NCBI GenBank assembly: GCA_013399115.1
Contig: VXAA01003009.1
Coordinates: 275,508 to 339,507 of the forward strand
Length of the DNA: 64,000 bases
Reading direction: 5' to 3'
From: Anseranas semipalmata
Lineage: Eukaryota > Chordata > Aves > Anseriformes > Anseranatidae
Shown here piece by piece: positions 32,601 through 64,000 of the stretch. The notes beneath the pieces are model-generated. The model had not been told where the DNA came from, ran no database searches, and saw nothing but the letters and a program-made list of their open reading frames with translations. Made by a program: the position numbers and the translations under genes. How positions within the stretch are numbered: position 1 is the stretch's first letter; each line of letters starts with the position of its first letter.

Positions 32601-35600
32601 AACAATACCTGTACATTTTTATATACATATCTAACATATACATATGTTATATATAAATACATATAACTATACTCTACATACAACTACTAACGTTTCAGCC
32701 CCTTCTTCCTCAAGTCACTTCAGATAATCACACAGTTTCTGTTTCTAAGTGGCTGAACTGTTTGCTGGCCAGTACAGGTGCTTGCCAGCTTGCTGTGGCA
32801 CATCAGGCTTTGTCACCTTCAATTAGCAAGTAACAAAGCTGAAAGTTAGAACTGTCAGGGAGTGTTGTCCCTAGATGATGCACAATATTAAATTCTGTGT
32901 CTTTGGTTTGATCACAGTGGCAGTAGATAGGACCTCAGGGGTTTCATGTCTGACAGCATTGTGTCTGCCATACCTATTCATGATGGTCACCCAGGCACCC
33001 ACCACCCCCTAGTGGGTGTCTGGTTTTCAGATAAATAATCAGGTTTGCTAAAGAGTTTATTAAAACCTTGACGGGGTTGGGTTTTTGTTGTTGTTGGTGG
33101 TGGTTTTTATGTCACGGGAGATAGGATTTCCTCTCTCTTGGGTTACCTAAGGAAAACAGAATTATAAATTCTGACAGGGTAAATGTAAAGAGATAATAAG
33201 GGAAAACAAAGTCCTTGAGGAGCAGTTAGTAAAAGATAAACAAACAGTAAACCGTTTTGTTTTGTTTTTTCTTTTCCAAACATATCCAATAGCCTGCTGG
33301 AGAATTTATAGGAATAGTAGGTCCTACTGAGAAAAAATGAAGAAGAGCTCTCCAAGAAGACATTGCTATAGCAGAAAACCAGAATAAATCTTTGACATCA
33401 GTGTGCACTGTTCCACAAGTTCCTGACCCACAAATTATTGGCAGCTGGGAGACTGCTCTGGGCACACATGGCAATAGGCTGCCTTGCTTTTACACTCTTC
33501 CATTGTGCCTGCTATCGGTAACTGTTGGAGCCAGGATAATAGTCTGAACAAGACGTTTGGTACAGTTATGCTACGTTTTATTGGTTTTGGCTTGTTTGTT
33601 TTTTAATTATATTAATTCGGTCTGCCTATATTGACAGTTAAGTCCCAGTCAAGGCAAGACTTGCTGGCAACTTATGCAAACGTTTATTTTCCTGCACTGC
33701 TGATGGCACACTAGCTAAAACCTGAGAGAGGACACCCTACGTTTGTGGTCTGCCACTAGAGCTCTTCTATACCTGAGCTCCTGACACAAGGAGCCATTAC
33801 TCAGTTTGAAGGCCCAAGCTCAGGAGAGCACATATGAGAACCACTCCTCCTGAGGACAGCACTTGAGAGCATTTTCCACTTAAAGCATTACGAGATATCT
33901 TGAAGGGAAGAAAGTTTCCATGAGTTGTGGCCAAATACAACAGCCAGGTTTTGAAACAGAACAGCGAGGAGTAAGCAGATAAGGGATGGAGGGGTGTTAA
34001 AATAGCCTCAGGACATTCATCCAATATATCTGATTTCCAAGTAATTAAAGCAATACACTGATAATCAAATTTCTGCAACACAGTATTACAGATGCTAATG
34101 AAATTTCCAAAAACCCAGCAAATTGGCAGAGGCATTTCTTTTGAAGATTGGAATATGAAATCCTAGTCACTTTCACATAGGGAAATGACTGGGCTTGTCG
34201 GTTAATGTAGTTGTCTCACTTTATGAGGGAAGCGAGTGGTTATTCCTAGCACTGTCTCAACATTTGCTGTGTGCACGTAAACGTTCATTTGTTGGAATAA
34301 TAAAGGACTTGTAGTGAAAGCATGTGATTGGGTCCCTAATTCCACAGTACCACAATCACTTTAAGCTAATGTAAATACAGGCTGCTGTTGGAAGGGATGA
34401 TCTCTCCTTCTTAGTACACTGAATATATTCCCAGCCAGCATGGTAACCAGAACAGGGAACTGTTCTATTTATAAAGAAATGGGATCATGGAAAAAGTGGA
34501 TATTGACTTGTCCTTTGTGGTGGCAGCCCACACCTTGGCTTAAACTTAGAAGGGAATCACACGTTTAAAAAAGCGAGTGCAAAATAAAATAAAATCCAGT
34601 TTAGAATAATCAGTTTTCCTATATTAAAATATTTAGTCTGAAACAAGTAAACTCTCATCAGAATATACCAACAGCTATCTGTAGTGCAGACTTTACCCTG
34701 ATGAAGCAGCTCTGCAGATAAATTCCCTCGTGAAACAGAAGGTAGACTGACGCACAAGCAAATAAGTGCGCAGGTTGTTAAACATAAAACTTGGAGAAGA
34801 GGAGCACAGGGAAAGAACAGATATTTCAGTTACTCTGAAACCTAGTGAATATTTACAAAGACAGAAACACCTTAGAGACCAGTAAGGTTAAAGCAACAGT
34901 AGCAATGGTCATACTGTATAATTATAGGAGGCTTTGCACGTTTGAGTATTTTTGGCATCTCAAGGGATGTTTTTCTGTTTCTGAGAAGAGCTTTTGGGGT
35001 GCTTTTTGTGCAATGTACTGAAATGTTCACACCACAACAGCACCACCTCCTCTGGTGCTCTCTCCAGAAGTAGCCAGTGGGAAGATTATTCAGATACAAA
35101 TTCTGACAAAATACAATCGTTCAAAGACTGCTGAACAGTTTTCCCTGGTGAGAAATACGTTAGTCAGGAATCCAAAGCCCAGGCATATTGTGCTAAACTT
35201 TCCCTGTGACGAACTTACAGCTGCTTTAATGTCATTTTCTATTATAACATAAGCTGAGAGCCAGATCTTCTATTTAATCATTTTTACTTTGTGCTCAAGA
35301 TATGGGAATGATACACATGCCTTCTTGTTTGACTGAGCTAATCCTTCTTTCTACGTATTTTTCATACAGATGATTCCCTGGCTTTCTGTGTGTATATTGA
35401 ACCTTCATTGACTTTGTTTCTTATTTCCTTTGAAGAATGACCTCAGGCTCATTGACCTCAGAATGACCAAGAGGTACAGTCCCACTGAAGAAGATGAGGA
35501 CTTGGATATGGCAAAATTAAGTGATGAATGTTCTTCAAAGAAGTGCCACCTCTTATCTACATAATATTCTCTCATCCAAATATTACTGGAGCTGTTTGTA

Positions 35601-37280
35601 AAAGCACATCAAAAAATATTGACACCACTATCAAAGTTGGAGGCATACTCCTAAGGCCCTGTTCATGCACTAGCAACTGTCAGACAATTACTGCCTTACA
35701 GAATTACGCAGAACTACAAGCCATTTAAGTAAAAACAAAACAAAACAAACAAAAAAACTGTGCTTACCATCCTTCATTCACATGATTGTCAAAGTAACAC
35801 CGTACCTTCTCCTGTTGAACCTTGATTTGATCCCTGTGATTGGTGTATTCATTACCTTGGGCCCAGTTACTATATGTTATTATAATAAAACTAGTTTGCT
35901 GCCAGAATGGCGTAGACAGAAAACACCACTGAAACCACTGATTTCCAGTGTGAACAGAGTGATTATACAGAAAAATACAAGTGCCAGTTACTAAAAATGA
36001 AGCCTTGAAGGAAATCTCTCTAGCAGGCCCATTGCCCTAGAATTTGATCACAGAGTATTTTAAAGATCTTTAATTTTAACCACTTCAGGGAAAAATAACA
36101 CAGTTTACTTATTTACCTAGTTACCCTAAAAATTGTTGATGCTGGCAGAAATAACTTTTTTTTTAAATTATTTTTTATTTTTACATGAAAGATATTAAAT
36201 TCATAAATATGGAATAACATTTTAGGCAAGTATGGTTGGATAATTAATCCTTTCAGCTGTCTGCCACTGTTTTTGTTTGCTCTGCTTTAGAAATCAGAAA
36301 CCTGATAAGGGAATGGAAGAAGTACTTTACAGAAGTCTTTTTCTCATGGTGCTGAGAACATTATCTCTTACCTGCTTTGATCAACAGAACATTTAATTAA
36401 AGGATGAGTTTTGAAATCTCTTTCATATTATCAAAAATAGGAAGGATATCACAACTAGACTCTCACCAGTAAAAATTAGCAGGTAGAGACCATGGATGGC
36501 ACCCAAAAGGAGCGTCAAATATAAACCACCTTTGTGCCAATTTTTAGCATAATCTCGCCTGTAGCACTGAGATTTTGCTTTTGTGCTGTGTTTAGAAGTT
36601 CAATGTCTTATTCTTCTAGTTGCATTAAAATGTAACAATGAGAGATATATAGATTTATTTAATAGGATTCAGCCTGCCCAGCAGTCATTTGGCTGGAAGT
36701 GTCATCGCTCTGTACACAAGGTGGAGGAGGAAGAGTTATTTGATTGTTGCCATCTCCGCTGGGATTGTTTTGAAATTGCTCGCACCACACACATCTTCTC
36801 CTGCAGGATGCTTGTTGTAGGCCTGAAATCACTCACAGAATGATTATTTTTAATGCTTCCCATTCAAAGATTTCAAAGCAAAGGCCCGTGAAAGCATTAT
36901 TGTATATTTAACACCTGCTTTTTTGCACATGAGGAAAAAGAGAGATACAGGTTAAAAAAAAGGTTGAGGCCAACATCTTCAAAAGTATTAGCACCCAAGT
37001 CTCATTGAAATCAATCTAAGCTAGGAGTCTAGTAAGCTACGGACATCTGTGCTCAGGTGACTTGAGTGGAAACGCTGTCCCGCTCATTCTGAGCTTCATG
37101 TCACTTCATGAGGCCATACCTGTCCCTCCAGCACACAGCACCTATTGTTCATGCAAACATAGTGAATAGAAATGCATGACATTTTTTGAACTTTTACTTT
37201 CAGCAGACAAACCTCCTTTAATGTTCAGTATATTTCAAGTTCGTAGAGAAATACTAGATGATTGCTGATGACAGAAGTCT
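23650..37280. other. MTR-ACTN2 intergenic region, about 13.6 kb
   Basis: No gene is supported. The longest chance-like ORFs are + 24,633-25,106 (157 codons), - 29,034-29,471 (145 codons, in a GC-richer patch at about 28.5-29.6 kb) and - 33,797-34,135 (112 codons). None has a family motif I recognise. AT-rich, partly palindromic low-complexity sequence lies at about 32,610-32,680. No CR1 3' end was seen. Confidence 0.65.
32610..32680. repeat. AT-rich low-complexity tract
   Basis: Alternating TATACATAT/ACATATAC-type sequence with local inverted symmetry around ACATATGT. It is typical simple or low-complexity DNA with no sign of function. Confidence 0.7.
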
Positions 37281-37302
37281 CATAAGGTTTTGAAAAGCAG
37301 AC

Positions 37303-37308
37303 TTTATT
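37303..37308 (-). terminator. ACTN2: Candidate ACTN2 poly(A) signal, distal
   Basis: AATAAA on the minus strand within TTAAATAAAGTCTGC, about 1.2 kb past the stop codon. No transcript evidence is available. Confidence 0.4.
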
Positions 37309-38004
37309 TAATAGGCACATCATTGCTTTAATAGCACTGGGCTGCAGAGCTCACTTCACCATTTGTAAATGGTTTTGTTTGATTACATTGCATTTCCTCA
37401 GTGACAGTAGGTTCAAGTAAAAAAGTTACTGCTTTTTTTTTTTTTTATCATTTCTCAAGATGGAAAAAAAAAACAGTTGAACAACTAGCTCACAGGAGCA
37501 TAATACAGACCAAACTGCCTGTGAACCAGTAGAAGTCAAGACAAACTGTAATTTGAGCACTGAACAGTTAAAGCTGCAAGACAACCACACTACACTTGCT
37601 CAGATGGGATTTTGCATTATGCAGGATGGAGATGAATGTTGCCCACTAATGCAATAAGGGACTGGCTTTCTTATACTGAGAAACAAAGACTGTCCAACAC
37701 AGACAAGAATGAGGGTTTCAAAACAAAACAGCTCACATAAAATTAGCTTCCGTATTATTTCTGATTATAAAAGTTGTACTCCCTCATCTGTAAAAGTTAA
37801 AGGCTTAAAAGAAAAGTACTGCTTACATAACTCTAAACCTGCAATTTAATCAGCTTTACAGCTTTTTTCCCCTTATATTACAACTTTTTGTGATAATAGA
37901 AAACCATCTTTAAGAGACAAAAACATAACATTCTGGATTATTTTAGCAATTAAGTAGTTTACTTCGTTGATATATTTCTTCCCTGAAAAACTTCATTTTA
38001 ATAT

Positions 38005-38010
38005 TTTATT
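38005..38010 (-). terminator. ACTN2: Candidate ACTN2 poly(A) signal, proximal
   Basis: AATAAA on the minus strand, about 0.5 kb past the stop. It is an alternative or additional signal to the one at 37,303. Confidence 0.3.
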
Positions 38011-38250
38011 AAATTTCACCAGTAGAAGCATATAAAATCAGAAATCATTAGAGGAAAATAACATTGCTTTATGAAAGAAAAAAGCATGACTTTAACATAG
38101 TTTTATGAACATTGTAAAAGAAGCACATATGGCATTGAAACATTCTGAAAGTGGAGAATATTTTGTGAGTCTAAACAATTGAGAGTTTCAATGTTCTCAG
38201 GTCTTACATTCTATCTTCTTAATGGATATTTCCAAAGTTAGTATCTTGTC

Positions 38251-38286
38251 TTTTTTTTTTTTTTNNNNNNNNNNNNNNNNNNTTTT
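38251..38286. repeat. Poly-T tract broken by an 18-N gap
   Basis: T14, then N18 (38,265-38,282), then T4. The gap falls inside a homopolymer in the presumed ACTN2 3'UTR, so the true tract length is unresolved. Confidence 0.95.
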
Positions 38287-38511
38287 CTAGCATTGTATAG
38301 GACAGACAACCTAAAACCAACGATGCAGAAATCTAGCGTGCTGCACACATTAATATACACTAGTTACTTTAGTAATAGCACTTTACACTGAAGGTACCTA
38401 TTGCATTTGTAAAACTCATTTTTAAATCAGCTTGTCAAACCTTTTGAGAAGCAATCTGGGCAATCGGGTGGGTATTTTTTGTGTTTACTATGAATGCAGC
38501 CAATTATAGAA

Positions 38512-62701
<24,190 letters not shown>

Positions 62702-63337
62702 CTATAAAACACAGCAAATAAACAGAATGTACTCATAAACATTCTGAGAAAGGTACAAGTTTGGAAAAAGAAGGAGAATGTGGCTGCTGGAAATAAAAAT
62801 CATACTGTTTTATAGTTGTTGATTTGCACTCTTAAGTTACTCAGATATACCTTTACCTTCCTTCTGTACTCACAGATTCCAACGGCCTCAATGAGGCACA
62901 GATTGGCACAGAAGTCATTTTGTCATACGAGGCCTTACAAGGAGGAATTTCGTAATGCCATTATAGTTGTCTAATAAATCTTTATTTTCAAAAGCAACTT
63001 AGACCATTCTTAAAGTTCTCTTATTAGGTTAATTTTTTAAATCACACAAAAAGGTATTAGGTTTGTTAGTCACACTGGAAAGATCCTCAATGTGATTCAG
63101 GAGTCCCAGACCACCCTGTATCTGCACATCACATGCACATATACCCTTGAAAACATATACAACTTAACCATTGATAGCAAATCTTTTCTTGACTTCTGCC
63201 AGAATTTATTTGCGAAGGCACTGTAGCTCTGCCATATTTAAAACTGACATTATTAATTTGACATCATAGATATATACTTTCATACAAACGTGAGTCTGAA
63301 ATATATCCAGTCAACTAAAAACCTGTGTTACAAATAG
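62702..63337 (-). other. ACTN2: ACTN2 intron 8 (partial)
   Basis: Intronic sequence 5' of exon 9 on the coding strand. No sequence for the preceding exon (the ...HAFAGAEQ end of CH2) is seen. Confidence 0.65.
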
Positions 63338-64000
63338 TATCATAGAATCACAGAATGGCTTTGGTTGGAAGGGTCCTTAAAGATCATCTGGTTCCAACCC
63401 CCCTACTGTAGGCAGGGATGCCATCCACTAGACCAGGTTGCCCAAGGGCCCCATCCAACCTGGTCTTGAACACCTCCAGGGATGGGGTATCCACAACCTC
63501 TCTGGGCAGCCTGTTCCAGTGTCTCACCACCCTCACAGTGAAGAATTTCTTCCTAACATCTAGTCTAAATCTATCCTCTTTTAGTTTAAAACCATTGCCC
63601 CTTGTCCTGTCATTATCTACACAAGCAAAGAGTCCCTCTCCATCCTTTTTATAAGGCCCCTTTAAGTATTGAAAGGCTGCAATGAGGTCTCCCCGGAGCC
63701 TTCTCTTCTCCAGGCTGAACATCCCCAGCTCTCTCAGCCTTTCTTCATAGGAGAGGTGCTCCAGCCCTCTGATCATCTTTGTGGATGGGGTCCATCTCCT
63801 CTGGACCCGTGCTAACAGGTCCATATCTTTCTTGTGCTGGGTGCCCCAGACCTGGATGCAGTACTCCAGGTGGGGCGTCATGAGGGCAGAGTAGAGGGGG
63901 ACAATCACCTCCCTTGAGCTGCTGGCCATGTCTCTCTTGATGCAGCCCAGGATGCAATTGGCCTTCTGGACTGCAAGCGCACACCGCTGGCTCATGTCAA
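63338..64000 (-). mobile_element. CR1 LINE, 3' part, cut by window end
   Basis: Starts TATCATAGAATCACAGAATG on the plus strand and runs off the window. On the minus strand 203 codons are open (63,384-63,995): [50 protein letters not shown], then [39 protein letters not shown] and [19 protein letters not shown]. This is the C-terminal part of the CR1 ORF2 reverse transcriptase. No stop interrupts it, so it is a fairly recent insertion. It lies in an ACTN2 intron in the sense orientation. Confidence 0.96.

Larger units (their letters stand above)
37280..38511 (-). other. ACTN2: Probable ACTN2 3' untranslated region
   Basis: Sequence directly downstream of the ACTN2 stop on the minus strand. 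It is AT-rich with no long ORF. Candidate minus-strand AATAAA signals lie at 38,005-38,010 and 37,303-37,308, so the left edge is a guess. An 18-N gap interrupts it. Confidence 0.5.

Noticed and set aside
63418..63654. Plus-strand ORF inside the CR1 copy at the window end
   Set aside because: It is the antisense of CR1 ORF2; the same happens at 45,149-45,477.

Overview
This is vertebrate nuclear DNA, almost certainly from a bird. The coding segments are short exons with GT-AG introns, and the only mobile elements I recognise clearly are CR1-type LINE 3' ends, the dominant avian repeat; no mammalian SINEs are seen. Two large genes lie head-to-tail on the minus strand. Reading the minus strand, ACTN2 (sarcomeric alpha-actinin-2) comes first, at high coordinates, and MTR (cobalamin-dependent methionine synthase) follows. 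This is the same order and orientation as at human 1q43.

Layout. About 0.5-23.5 kb is the 5' half of MTR. Seventeen consecutive coding exons (taken as exons 2-18) cover human-equivalent residues 14 to about 651: the whole homocysteine-binding domain with its three zinc cysteines, and the whole methyltetrahydrofolate (pterin) domain. The B12-binding and AdoMet-activation halves lie beyond position 1. A CpG island at about 23.0-23.65 kb, holding a 48-N gap, is the presumed MTR promoter; coding exon 1 was not found and may lie in the gap. About 23.7-37.3 kb is intergenic, with no gene I can support. About 37.3-38.5 kb is the probable ACTN2 3'UTR, with an 18-N gap. From 38,512 to 62,701 there are 13 constitutive ACTN2 exons (taken as 9-21 of 21), covering human-equivalent residues 262-894: the end of the actin-binding-domain linker, four spectrin repeats, the EF-hand module and the C-terminus. 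A CR1 LINE fills 63.34 kb to the window end.

The most interesting item is an extra EF-hand exon in ACTN2 (42,351-42,428), between exon 18 and the normal muscle-type exon 19. It encodes a non-muscle-type ('19a') EF-hand-1 segment with a canonical Ca2+-loop pattern, is open and frame-preserving, and has AG and GT flanks in the same order as in ACTN1/ACTN4. If spliced in, it would turn a calcium-insensitive Z-disc crosslinker into a potentially calcium-sensitive one.

The two genes have unrelated functions (one-carbon metabolism; sarcomere Z-disc) and seem to be neighbours by conserved synteny only. Exon coordinates were read by eye from splice sites, with codon counts checked against exon lengths. 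Summed exon lengths are consistent: MTR 1,913 nt = 2 nt + 637 codons; ACTN2 1,902 nt = 633 residues + stop. Human comparisons are from memory of those proteins, not from a database search.
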